Assembly: GCA_001970955.1 (NCBI GenBank)
Contig: MPUH01000342.1
Location: 1 to 63,978, forward strand
DNA: 63,978 bases
Reading direction: 5' to 3'
Source: Stentor coeruleus
Lineage: Eukaryota; Ciliophora; Heterotrichea; Heterotrichida; Stentoridae
The translations under genes and the position numbers were made by a program. Position 1 is the first letter of the stretch. Each line of letters starts with the position of its first letter. The notes beneath the pieces are model-generated. The model searched no databases and was not told the DNA's origin. It saw nothing but the letters and a program-made list of their open reading frames with translations. Positions 32,601-43,847 of this stretch are shown here, piece by piece.

Positions 32601-35600
32601 TCAAACTTTTCAGGGACAAGCGTAATTGATTATGACCTCCTAATACTTTATGAAACAGTAATTTGCTTTATTCCAACTCTAACAATAGGAATATTTGAAA
32701 AAAAGATCAATGAAAAAGCCTTTTCAAAATTTTCATTCGCAAATTTAACAGGATTTGTTGACTTATTAAACAAAAAGAAAAAAATCACTTTTTATTATTT
32801 AATAGGTTTTTGTCATGGAAGTGTTATTTATGTGCTGACAAGTTATGGATTAGGTAAAACTGTTCAGTTAAGAGGCTATACTGATGATTTTGAATCACAA
32901 AGTGTTATTGTATTTTTAGTGGCTTCATTAACTTTTACTCAAGTTGTTTTTATTAACACAAAGAATTTATGTTTTGCAACTTGGGCTATGAATGCTCTGA
33001 ATATATCATTAATTATATTAATTACATCACTGATATACCCAAATCGACTTACTACATATTCTATCACACCAAGTTTTTTGCTTAACCGTCCAGATTTCTG
33101 GATTCATACATTAACAACCCCTCTATTTTGCTCTCTTTTATACCTTTTAGCCAATCTTACACTCTTAACAATAAGCAAAATCCATATCAGACAGCGTTTA
33201 GAACAATTTAAAAACCATTTTGAGCAAGTTTTCAAAGATTCCAAAGACTGGTATATAGAAAAAATCAAAGATTCCCTTCAAATCAATTACAATTCCCTAA
33301 TATTTGCTTCTGAATACCGTGAAAGCCAATACCAAGAAACTATTTCTGAAAAATTCCGTAGCATAATATCCTGGATTAGTGCAATAGTCACTATAATGAG
33401 CCTTTGTTATACAATATTAATATTCACACATATCCTTCCAGAAATAGCTCATATGTCCTTTTCAATAATCCCAGTAATATTATCATTCATTATAACTTTA
33501 TGTTCATTTTGGGGTAAACTTTCATCAAAATACATAACAAGCATTTACTTTGTCTTTCTTTTAGCAGCTATTTCAATATACTCATCTTTAAATTCATTGA
33601 ATTCTTTTATAATGTTCCCATCTTTACAAGTGGTTTACAGCGTGCTAATTTATTTTAAATGGAGATTGACATTGTTAAAAATTATCCTTATTTTCATTCT
33701 AACATGTGCACTTGGATCATATCAATTATTTGAAAGTACCTCCGAATATGCAGCATATGATATAGTATATCTTATAATTCTTCATTTACAAATAACCGTT
33801 ATTTGTGGGATTTTATCATACTATGTCGATTTGATAAATAGGAATCAATATGCTTTTTATAAAAACACTGAAATTAAACTTGAAAACGTTAGCAATATTC
33901 TCGGGTATCTCCTTCCAGCTTTTGTCAAAAAGCGAGATAAGATGGAGTTAGATATATTGCTGAAGACAAAGGCACAGTTAGTGTTTTATTTTGTGATATC
34001 TGCGACTTTGATAAAATTGTATCTGAGTACACATCTCAAGAGCTAACATTTTTCTTAGATGATTTATTTGGAAAGCTTGATAAAATCTGCGAAGCTGTTG
34101 GAGTAACTAAAATAGAAACTGTAGGAAAAACTTATTTAGCCTGTGCTGGGCTTAAAGATAGTGAAAAGGAAATGAGTTCATCTTTAGTCCATGTCCCTCA
34201 TGCTCGTAGAGCAATCGAAATGGGTCTTTCAATACTAAGAGAAACAATTAAAATCAAGCTTAAAAATGGAGATATGCTTAAAGTTAAAATTGGTATAAAC
34301 AGTGGACCAGTAACTGCTGGTGTTGTTGGATATCATAAACCTCAATTTTCATTAGTTGGAGATACTGTTAATACAGCAAGTCGTATGTCAAGTACTTTAA
34401 CAGAATATAATGCTATTCAAATATCAATGGAATGTTATGAACTTTTAGGAGATGTTGATGGTTTAAGTTTTACAAAAGTAGAAAGAGATGTTAAGGGAAA
34501 AGGGATGATGCAAACTTTTATTGTTAATGTTAGTAAAGAACTTGCTGAAGAATATTATTCAAGTAGTCATCCATCAAGTGGATTTAGTGGAATATATGCT
34601 TATGGTAAAGCATCTGTGATTGAGATATCAAATGAGAATGAGTTTAATATGAATAGTAAGAAAGCAACAAGAGGATTTACTAAAACTTTAAATGAAAAAG
34701 AGAGACAATTGAGTAATAAAGAAAAAATCTATCATTATTGGAATGTTTTTTCTGCTGAATTCCATAGTTCGAATGAATTTTATTCAAAAAGCATGCAATC
34801 AATAGTTAAAATCGGTATTTTTATAACTCTAGTTTCAAATTTCTTATTGATTATCCTATCTCTAGTAAAAGTGATTCAAATCAAAGATGTAGATAGTGGA
34901 TTTAAACTGGGATATTTTATATTTGAAGAAATTATTCTGATAATTTGGTTAGTTTTTCTTAAGAAAATGAATAAGAAAATATGGAGTGGCTACGCTCTAG
35001 CTGTAATTTACTCACTACAAGTAATATTATTTTTTATAGAAACTGCAATTTATGATACTGAAAGTATAATTGAAATACTGTTTTTATACTCAAGATTCTT
35101 ACTTACAACATATTGCACAGGTTTGATTTTTAGTAGAAGCTTACTAGTTACTATATTTTTCACTGTACTTTGGCTCATTAAAATATGTATTTTTTCATTT
35201 ACAGCTCAAGCATTATGGTTTTCTATTTTCTTTCTTTTCTGCACATTTTGCGCATCAATCCGCCTAGAGTACTCTTTGCGAACTTACCAAAAATTAAAAG
35301 AATCTGCATTAAAAGAGCTTGAAAAAACCGAAAAATTATTAACTCAAATGATGCCATTTCATGTATTCCAAAGACTTCAACAAGAAACTTCAGTGACTGA
35401 TAATCTTAATCAAGTTACAGTCATGTATGCTGATATTGTTGGTTTTACTGCATGGAGTTCAGAAAAATCTTCAATAGAAGTTGTAGAAATGTTATCTGAA
35501 CTTTTTACTAGATTTGATAAGACTTGTCTTGATCATGATGTTTATAAAGTTCATACTATAGGAGATTGTTATGTTGCTATGGGATATAGAGGAGATATTC

Positions 35601-35962
35601 AAAGAAATCCTGCAAGAGAAGCTTTAAATATGGTAAATTTTGCTTTATCGCTTCTTGATTTGATTGAAGAAGTTAATAAAAAATGTAATTGCAAACTAAA
35701 AATGCGAATTGGGTTACATACAGGAGAAGTTATTGGGGGAATTACAGGGACGAATATTGTAAGGTATGATATTTATGGACAAGATGTTATGCTAGCGAAT
35801 AAAATGGAAAGTAATGGAGTTCCTGGAAGAGTTGCAGTAAGTGAAATGACTAAAGCTTTGTTGGAGGATTACGATTATGGAAAGTTTGGTTTTGAATTCC
35901 TCAAAGAAGTGAAAAACAATAAAGAAATGATACAGTTGTTTTTGCTTTCTCAAGTATTATAG
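29637..35962 (+). CDS. P4-ATPase-like/guanylyl cyclase, copy B (one frameshift)
   Basis: A paralogue of copy A on the opposite strand, with the same architecture: P4-ATPase-like half with many TMs, then a cyclase half. The DKTGT position reads GKIGII (30929-30948) and the hinge reads SDGISNNG (about 32365-32390), so the ATPase part should not be phosphorylated. Cyclase domain 1 (about 33980-34450) has CDICDFD, ETVGKTY with Lys at the second metal Asp, and DTVNTASRM. Domain 2 (about 35419-35880) has ADIVGFT, IGDCY and RYDIYGQDV. The frame breaks once at 33934-33941: copy A has one more base between CGAG and ATGGA. Restoring one base would give exactly 2,109 codons, the same as copy A within four residues. 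As given, the first product would stop at 34046, losing both cyclase domains. It probably makes cGMP at a membrane with flippase-like topology. Confidence 0.88.
33934..33941 (+). other. 1-nt deletion/frameshift in cyclase copy B
   Basis: The conserved segment LLPAFVKKR is followed by AGATAAGATGG where copy A has AGTTACTGATGG. The one-base shortfall moves the frame by one, just before cyclase domain 1. No 15/16-nt intron and no obvious slippery heptamer corrects it. Confidence 0.8.
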
Positions 35963-36110
35963 ATTAAAGTAAAAAATTTAATGAAGTTTATATCGGTATT
36001 AAAAATCTAATTAAATATAATAAAAGTCTTGAATACTAAAAATTGCACCTAAAAAAAAAAACCAAACCAAAAAATTACAGCTCATAAATTTTTACAAACT
36101 CTAAATTACA

Positions 36111-36869
36111 CTATAAAAATGACGAAGTTTCTACCGAACCCGAATCTGCACAATTAGTCAAAGCTGAGTCTTCATAGTACTGAATCTGCTTTTTTCTAGC
36201 ATTCTTAATATCCTTAAGTAAAAGTTTTTTACAAGATTCCAACTTCCTTATCTCCATATCAAACTTAGTCTCTTTAGTTTTTATATCTCCAATAATTTCA
36301 TTATATCCTATTAGTTTCTTTTCCAATCCTTTGCATTCACTTGTAATCCTTTCATAATCATTTTGTCTCATAAGCCCTAGAATAACTTTTCCCATTTTCT
36401 GACATTGTTTATGTTTAATCTTAATCCCTTCTTTTGGTGGGTCAAATATCATATCAAGTTGATTTTGTTCTTTAATCCTTGTATTTACTATAAAATTGTC
36501 TCTAGTATTTTCACTTGTTTTAGTAGTTTCTTCTTCATGAACTTCTGTAATTAAATGCTTTTCATCGTTTTGCATATGTTTAACAAAGCTTTTACATAGT
36601 TCTTGGACCATATTAGGCAACGACTCTGTATGATTTAAAGTATGCTCAGCTTTTTTCAAAGTATAAAGGATTGGGTTTTTTAGTATTGAAAGACTTAAAG
36701 CTCCTTTTATCGAGTGTTTTGTATAGATTTTATTGGATTCAGTTGGAATATCAGTTGTGGAATTTGTATTTTTTTCCATTATATTATAAGGCTTTGGGAG
36801 GTGAGTAAATGGTATAAGGCAAGAACTTATAAGGAAAATGAGTGGTTTAGATTGTAGATCGATTTTCAC
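36111..36869 (-). CDS. Coiled-coil protein, function unknown
   Basis: A hydrophilic protein of 252 aa from the first Met, or about 222 aa if it starts at the internal MEKNTNS (36779). The shorter form is plausible because the first 30 codons (MKIDLQSKPLIFLISSCL...) look like untranslated AT-rich leader. Alternatively they could be a signal-anchor. The C-terminal half (residues about 165-235) is a coiled coil (KGLEKKLIGYNEIIGDIKTK). There are no catalytic motifs, and it ends in a Ser/Glu-rich tail. It is convergent with cyclase B, 148 bp apart. Confidence 0.6.
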   Translation of the reverse strand: MKIDLQSKPLIFLISSCLIPFTHLPKPYNIMEKNTNSTTDIPTESNKIYTKHSIKGALSLSILKNPILYTLKKAEHTLNHTESLPNMVQELCKSFVKHMQNDEKHLITEVHEEETTKTSENTRDNFIVNTRIKEQNQLDMIFDPPKEGIKIKHKQCQKMGKVILGLMRQNDYERITSECKGLEKKLIGYNEIIGDIKTKETKFDMEIRKLESCKKLLLKDIKNARKKQIQYYEDSALTNCADSGSVETSSFL

Positions 36870-37385
36870 ATTTTGTGTAGTACTTGTGGCTAGTTCTTGG
36901 TTTATAAATAGAGGGATTCTTTTTGAGGGAATAAGTGATTTATCTTATGTGATTATTGGGATTATTCTTTTTACCCCAGTCATGTATGTTGTGTATGAAA
37001 ATTATGGGTTTTGAAATGGGGATTTTTTTAGGGTTTTATGAATTTTGTATGAAATTTTTAGGGTTCATGATATGAATGATCAGCTTATGATATAGATAAG
37101 ATACTAAGGTAGGCTTTAATTATAATGATGATTTCGTAAAAATTTTAGATTGATGTATAAAGATAATTTATATAACTTGAAAGAAAGTGTTTAAGATAGG
37201 AAAATAAACGTTAGATCATGGATATATAATATAATAACTAACTAAGGTTTTTAGATAATCCAATTAAAATAAAATTTTTGCTTGTATGCAGCTTATATAA
37301 TTTTTAAAGGATTAAATATATTAAACTTTCTAAACTATTATCACATCACTAGGTTTGTCTATAATTTTATAAATACTATTCCAAT
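36870..37385. other. Intergenic spacer with TTAGGGTT motifs
   Basis: This is spacer between divergent genes. The plus strand is G-rich between 36890 and 37070 and contains TTAGGGTT at 37028-37035 and 37058-37065, similar to but not identical with the telomere unit. No gene was recognised. Confidence 0.55.
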
Positions 37386-39277
37386 ATGGCTCAAACAAAT
37401 GCGTACCTAGGTCAGGAAAACCATGGTTATATGCCTAAGGACTACACTAAAATGATAAGATTTTACCCATGCTCAGATACATTTTATACTGCTACTATGT
37501 GGGGAATAGTTACACAATTATGTAGACACAAGCAAAATCAATTAGGTAAAGACTTGTTCAATAAATTGACCTCATTATTCACTGAATTCTCTATAGTTCC
37601 TGAAGAAAGCAATCTTTATATGTATGCAAAGAACTTACCAGTGATTCTTCAAAATGCTCTTTCTCAGTGTATTACAGAATTTGAGAAATTTTTATGTCCC
37701 TATCCTATTTATTTAGACTATTCTTGTAGATATTTACTAGCTCTTATATGCCAAAAGAAAGGTTTTAGCTCAGAAATCCAACTTTGTTTAAATCTAGGCA
37801 GTACTATAGATGAATCTAAGTATTTATCATTATTAAGTGAGTTTTTAAATATTGCAATTGAAATTATTAATAGCCCGAATGAAACAATTTTGCATTGTGA
37901 AGGAAAACTTCAGCGTTTTTTTTTTTATTTTATATAAAAATTTATATAAAACTTGTATGAAAACTAAGTCTTACTAGAGTTCTTATATCTTTAGTTTATT
38001 TAGGAGGTAATGAAAAAGAATTCGCTGTTGCCTGCAATCAATTGACTGAAACTTTTGCCTTAAGTGCAAATGAAAGTATGCTAATGTCTCATCCTTTCGC
38101 TTATAATTTACCAGTCAGTCGTATACCTTCAAACCCGTCTAATACTAGCTTTCCTCAAGCGGCTTGTGAACTACTTAAAATGCAATTAAAGATTTTTAGT
38201 GAAATCAATTGGGAATTAAGCCAAAAAGAAGCTGAAACAGTAAAAATTCTTATTAAAAAATTACCAGAAAAACCAGAATATGCTCCATATAAAAATACAA
38301 TCCGCAGAAACTTGAAAAAACGTTTTTGTGACCATAGCCAAAAATCTTATTTTCTATTCAAATGCGGGAGAAAGCATTGTATTGAGTGTTTTAAAGAAGA
38401 AATCGCTCTTAAAAGCTTGCAGACACATCAAGTCTTTTGCAGTTGCAAAAAAGCTGTGAGTCAAGATGAAATCAAGTACTTTTTTGATATTGCGCCACAG
38501 AAAAGCTTAGAAATTTTAAAAAACTCTAATCATCCAACAGCTCCTCACAACACAAGTGGTCATTCATCTTTCCCTATACCTCCTCTTCCACCTGACGCTT
38601 CAAATCTCACATCTGGGTTAATAAAACCAATAATTCCTAATACTTTTACAGGTATAAATGTTTCTTCTTCACAAATTTTAAATACAGGAGGAATACAGTC
38701 TCATATAATTCACCAAGGAGGTACAGGTGTGATTGATAAACCTTCAGGTCAAGATCATCTATTTGTCCCGATAGATACTCCACCGCCAATTGGTTCAGAA
38801 TTAAAAACTGGTTCAGGGAATAATCCAGACCCATTCTTATCTAAAAACCCTAATTTACCATCAGGATTATCAAATATCAACGTAAAAACTAATAATCCTC
38901 CTCAAGGAATATCAAATCAAATCATCTCAGGACTATCAAATATGCCACCTTTACCCTCTAAATTCATAAATAGTGCAGGATCATCAGGAACTAATAATCA
39001 GCTATCAAATGAACCTTCAAAATCAACATCTAAATTTATGACCCCTTCAGGACAGCCTGATAAAGAAGGTTCTATAAGTGGACCTAGTATTTATATTCCA
39101 GGAAGATTAAGTCCTATTCGTTTTGAAGTTCCTAATCAAGGATTATCAGCTGGAACAATAAAAAATGTAAGGATTAAGTTCTGTAGTAAATGCTCTATGC
39201 CGATTAATAGCTCGAATTTAGAAGAGAATAATGGAATGTTTTATCATAAGAACTGCCTTTCCGTAACAAAAAAGTAA
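37386..39277 (+). CDS. RING-like zinc-binding protein with Pro/Ser-rich tail
   Basis: Two frames (37386 onwards and up to 39277) that appear to be one gene of about 608 aa, interrupted by a 65-nt AT-rich insertion with GT...AG ends (37915-37979). The N-terminal half is helical and of unknown family. Around residues 280-325 there is a compact Cys/His cluster (CDHSQKS...CGRKHCIECFKEEI...FCSCKK) that resembles a RING or related E3-type zinc finger. A long low-complexity region rich in Pro, Ser, Gly and Asn follows. The C-terminus has a second zinc-like motif (CSKCSMPI...HKNC), similar to half a LIM domain. E3 ligase activity is only a possibility. If the insertion is not spliced, the first product would end at 37937. 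Confidence 0.62.
37915..37979 (+). other. 65-nt AT-rich insertion, possible long intron
   Basis: It begins G followed by an 11-T run and ends CTAGAG. Removing it joins ...GKLQ to LLISLVYLGG in one frame. It is about four times longer than every other intron seen in this window and has stops in all frames. A retained germline segment, an unusual intron or an assembly error are all possible. Confidence 0.5.
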
Positions 39278-39946
39278 GAGAGGATAGTTTTTAGTAATTA
39301 TAGATTTATAATGTACTCAAAATTTATAATAAGATACTAGATTTTATGGAAGAATTTTATATGTCAATCAAAAGATTATATCCAATTTTATATTATCATA
39401 ATAAATTTATTCAGATTTGCGATATTAGGATTATCTAATTTTAAAACTTCTCTTCTTGTTATAAAATTTAAATCAAATATTAAATCAATCATACATAAAA
39501 GATATGTTTAAACTCCCTTATTACTATAAAAATAATTCAAACATAAAAGAAATGCATACCGAACTATGTATTAAAATATATCATAACTGATATTAATTTT
39601 TGATTATTTTGTCTGATATATCCGCTTTACTTTGCCAAATTTTCATTATCAGTGTATTAAAATATTCCCAAATCCATCTGAAATCTGTGTCCAAATTTCA
39701 ACTTAATTTCTTATGAAGCATTATCAATTTTCTTTACATAAAAAAATCCCATTACTCCACAACCCAAATCATTCTTTTTCATTTCCTCTACCTAAAACAT
39801 CCTTCACATGTTAGTCACACTTTTCCCAAACTATTAAAATAAAAATTTTTCATCAAATATTCCATTCATCATTCAAACCCCTAATATTTTTTCTTCCTCT
39901 TCTTCAATTCCTAATCATCCAAAACCAAAAAAAACCATATAAAAAT
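39278..39946. other. Intergenic spacer, nothing recognised
   Basis: This is AT-rich spacer. The last 250 bp before the channel gene are C/A/T-rich and G-poor on the coding strand, as also seen before nop2. No gene was recognised. Confidence 0.6.
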
Positions 39947-41960
39947 ATGAATGGGCTTTTCGGTCGTTGTTGCAAAAAAAAGGGGAAAAAAGTTCTTGAC
40001 TGGCACGAAAAAGAAGAGCTAGCGAAACGAAGATGGAGGAAAGTATGGTTGCTAAGAAACTTATTAACAACAGTTGAAGAGTAATTTTTTACATAGGGCA
40101 AAAAGTAAAGCTAATGACTATGGAGTCAGTCTTTACGAAGGAATCTCAATTGAAGCTGGTAAAGAGCGAGTTGTACATAAAAAGTGGATTGTCTATCCTT
40201 GGGTCTATTGGAAAAAAATTTGGGACCTCATTGCTGCAGGTTTAAAAATGTACTATTGCTTTTCAATCCCATACTATTTAGCTTTTCATAGCAGTTATGA
40301 AGGCCAACTTATTCCATGGGACTTCTTTTTTGATATCCTTTTATTCATAGACATTATCGTAAAATTATCAACAGCTTTTATAAAAGATTCAAAACTTATA
40401 GATGACAGAAAAAGTATTTTTATGAAAAGCATTAAAGAATTGTTGATTATTGATATTATTTGTGTCTTACCATTATATGCTGCATATGGTGAACTTATGT
40501 GGTTTAGGGTATTAAGATTGTTACAAATGAGTGAACTAAAAAGAGCTTTAGAAAATGCGGTAAAGGATATTTAGAATGTTATTGCAACTGTATTAGCGAT
40601 ATTGTCATTTAATGATTATAACAGTAAACAAGCTTTTTTACGTATTGGGAATTTTATTATGATGCTTTGTGTGGTATCCCATAACATTACTTGTTATTTA
40701 TATCTTTTAGCTAAAGATGAAGAAATTGGATTAGTAAACACGTATTTGGGAAATGAAGATTTAGACAATGAGCAGATTTACGCTAAGACTTTGTATTATG
40801 TTATAACAACAATATCAACAGTTGGTTATGGGGATATATCACCTAAAACATCAAAAGAAATAGCTTATGTTATGTTTGTGCAGTTTTTAGGAGTTGTGAT
40901 TTTCGCTTACCTTACCGGGAATATAACTTCAATCCTTATGAATCTTAACCAAAGAGAAAAAATGCTTTCTGACAAAGAAATCAGTCTAGACAAATGGTTT
41001 TTAGATTTCAGTACTCATCATAAATTCCGTATTCCTCAAGATATGCAAAAAAATATTAAAGACTATTTTATGTATTATTGGGAAAATGATCACTCAGCTC
41101 TACTATCGGAAACTGGGTTTCTTATGAGAATGCCTTTAAAGCTTAGAAACGAGTTTATGGAGTATCTTTTTTCTGATGAAATCGAATATTTTAAAGTGTT
41201 TTTTACAGACTATGAAAAACAACTTAGTTATTCGATGATGTTAAATATGTACCCCAGGATATTTGAAGAAAAAAATGCAGTGATTAAAAATGCTACAGAA
41301 GTTGAAGAAATTTATATAATCCGTAGGGGGAAAGTGATTTTGACAACAACAATGGGGACGAGTTTCTTGGTTTTAGGGGAAAAAAGTTTTTTCGGTGAAG
41401 AGTATGTTTTGTTTAACGACACGCCAAAGATACTTTTTTACGCGGATTCTTTAGGAGTTGAATGTTTTTGTATTAAAAAAGGCAAATATTTGGAACTACT
41501 TAACAAGTACCCAAAAAGCTTCCAAGCAGTACTCAGAAGAGCATTTAAACGGGCGAAATATTTTAAAGCGGTTATGCAACATGGGGTTAAAAAAGAAGAA
41601 ATTGGCTATGAAGAAGGAAATCTTATTAAGACTAAAACTGCTAGGTCGGGGGCTGGGATGTATTTGTCAAATTTCTCATGGGAATATGAACAGGAGGAAA
41701 ATGATGAGTTGAATGAATTGATTATGAGGAATAATGAAATTACAGCGAAAGAGAAAATATTAGAGAATTTGAAGAGTAATCAGGAAAATATGAGGTCTTT
41801 ACAGGAGAATATGGAGAAAATAAGCCAAAGGGTGGATGAGGTTAAGGATTTCTATGAGAAAGATATACAGAACTTGGTCCAGATTATTAATTTGCTTAAG
41901 GAAGGACATACTTTGGAAGCTAATGATTTGATTGTTAAGCTAAAAAGTATACCTAAGTAG
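39947..41960 (+). CDS. Voltage-gated K+ channel, CNG/EAG type with CNBD-like domain
   Basis: A three-exon gene for a 660-aa potassium channel, joined by a 16-nt intron (40081-40096) and a 15-nt intron (40560-40574). Order: a basic N-terminus, six TM segments including S4 (WFRVLRLLQMSELKRAL), and a pore loop with the K+ selectivity filter (TTISTVGYGDISPKT). A C-linker, a cyclic-nucleotide-binding-like domain (EIYIIRRGKVILTTT; FFGEEYVLFNDTPKILFYA) and a C-terminal coiled coil follow. The phosphate-binding cassette lacks the conserved Arg of true cNMP-binding sites, so it may be a non-binding CNBHD as in EAG/KCNH channels. In ciliates such channels shape membrane potential and ciliary beating. 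It lies between cyclase B and a phosphodiesterase. Confidence 0.93.
40081..40096 (+). other. 16-nt intron 1 (K+ channel)
   Basis: GTAATTTTTTACATAG. Removing it joins ...TTVEE to AKSKANDYG. This is the only 16-nt intron located here. Confidence 0.9.
40560..40574 (+). other. 15-nt intron 2 (K+ channel)
   Basis: GTAAAGGATATTTAG. Removing it deletes an in-frame TAG and joins the S4 region to NVIATVLAIL before S5. Confidence 0.93.
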
Positions 41961-42576
41961 ATTAGGTTAATCTTAGTTAGTTTTTGATATTGTGAATGAA
42001 ATTTTGATTTTTTTATATGTAAGACATGCGAATATAAATTAATGGATTTTTAGGATTGAGACGATGAGTGACTTGGTTATTAAGATTGAATATTATAGAA
42101 AATATTAAGATAGAATTATTTGTATCATTCTGAAGAATTTAATTTTTAAATACAAACTTTATCTCGTCCAAAAATCATATCAAATCTCAATCTGGAAAAA
42201 CGTAACATATAAAACACTGAAACTAAGAAGATTCACAAATTGCAACCTTCAAGCTGATTTTCCCATTATTTTCAAGATATATTTAATCAAGTATATCCTA
42301 AAATATATAAAAAAACTAATAATATTCTATTTTACTTATAATTCCTGTCCTAATCTATATAAATTCTTATAACTTAAACTATTTTTCATTCAAAATGTAT
42401 AAACTCCAGCTTTTTCTCTTAAAAAAATTATTTTAAATGAATATTCATCTTGATTCCAATACTAATAATTTGATTTCTGATTTTTTTATCATAAAATTAA
42501 ACTTGAAATTTGAAACAATATCTTAAATACAATATATATAATCCATGATTATAAGTTACTAAACGTTATAAAGAAA
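41961..42576. other. Intergenic spacer, nothing recognised
   Basis: AT-rich spacer between the channel gene and a small plus-strand frame. No gene was recognised. Confidence 0.6.
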
Positions 42577-42846
42577 ATGGCTATATGTTGTGTTGACGAT
42601 TGGCTCTGTGAAATGAAGAATGAATTGGAAATTGATATTGAGGAAAAGTCAGCTCATTATTCTTTTAGCTTTAAAAAAAACATCCCAAAACTTTTTCCAC
42701 TAGGCAAATTCAGATGGCTTGATAGACCTCGCGATAGTATTCAGAAGTCATTCAAAAGAAGCAAAACTTGGAACTCTATTTCAAATTCACATATTTACAT
42801 GAAAGATATCAGTTCCTGCCCATTAATTCGCCAAAGTATGTGCTAG
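42577..42846 (+). CDS. Small hypothetical protein, 89 aa
   Basis: An 89-codon frame starting MAICCVDDWLCEMKNELEID, with clearly higher G/C and more even amino-acid use than the flanking spacer. It has an acidic N-terminus with three Cys, a basic central part (KFRWLDRPRDSIQKSFKRSK) and two Cys at the C-terminus. No family is recognised. It could be a short real gene; no introns are needed. Confidence 0.48.
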   Translation: MAICCVDDWLCEMKNELEIDIEEKSAHYSFSFKKNIPKLFPLGKFRWLDRPRDSIQKSFKRSKTWNSISNSHIYMKDISSCPLIRQSMC

Positions 42847-43124
42847 AATTTGAATTTCAAACTAATTTATAAATATGCTCTTAGTAAACATTATAAATTT
42901 TAAACTCTTTTTACATATAAGCAACTTATAAAAATATAATTACTCAATATTTTAAATCTTCCCCATATACACAAACCTACATCTTCATCCACATCTTTAA
43001 TCATCAAAGCCTCTATACCCAACACCTAATTATCAATTATGTAAATGATTATCTGCCATAAACAATTTTATTCATAATTTATCCTACTATATAAGTGCAT
43101 CTTGCAATATTTCTTATTGAAAAT

Positions 43125-43677
43125 ACCTCTTATGTTTTCTAATGTTATATTTAAGTATAATAATGCATAAAACTTCATTACTAACTTCTTTACCTATTCC
43201 CCTTTCATGAGCTAAAGGTTCTTTTAGCAATCTTTCCTGTATTTCTAAACTCAAACTTGAATCTAATTGGACAAAATACTATAAAACCTTTTCAGCAGTT
43301 AGCATACTCCATTTACTAATCTTTATTAACCCATAATTGTTCTCTACAATCTGATACTCACTAATAATACTATTGAGGAATCAGTTTTAGTAACCATCAC
43401 AGGCTTACTATAACTAAACCGGCAATATAAATCCTAAAATCTATAAGTCTGATAATTTATCAGCTCTTTATTTCTAATTAATAAAACAATAATAAACACT
43501 AAAAAAAGCTATAGAAAATACAAGTAAGCCTAAGGACCCAAAACGAATTATAAACATCCTTAGGCTTCCACATATAGTCAAAATCTCTTTGTTTCTACTT
43601 TTTTTCACATACAAAACTATTGAATCCCTAAATAAAATATAAGCAATCCCAGCAACATCTTTATGCATCAACCCCAC
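43125..43677 (-). pseudogene. Possible decayed membrane-protein gene (weak mitochondrial-carrier resemblance)
   Basis: On the minus strand a 67-codon frame (43677-43474; GLMHKDVAGIAYILFRDSIV, then a TM-like LGLLVFSIAFFSVYYCF) is followed by more coding-like text in shifted frames. That text includes SKPVMVTKTDSS, then ISEYQIVENNYGLIKISKW and SLSLEIQERLLKEPLAHERG, with a TAG and other stops. The spacing of the hydrophobic segments and the KPVMVTKT stretch faintly recall a mitochondrial carrier repeat, but key residues differ. It probably represents a gene remnant; the family assignment is weak. Confidence 0.35.
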
Positions 43678-43847
43678 AAAATGACCTTTTAATAGCTAAA
43701 ATATAAATATTCAATTATTATGCTTATAGTTAAAGATAGAATTACTAATATGTTTGAACTTATATGCCCATATATCTAATTTTTATATCATTATTTGCAT
43801 AATTAAATTATTTAATCGCTAGTTTATAACTTTTATGGTATTTCAGT

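Noticed and set aside
33880..33945. A tiny intron or classic -1 slippery site correcting cyclase B
   Set aside because: No GT...AG of 15 or 16 nt restores the frame, and slippage at AAAAAG would meet a TAA a few codons on.
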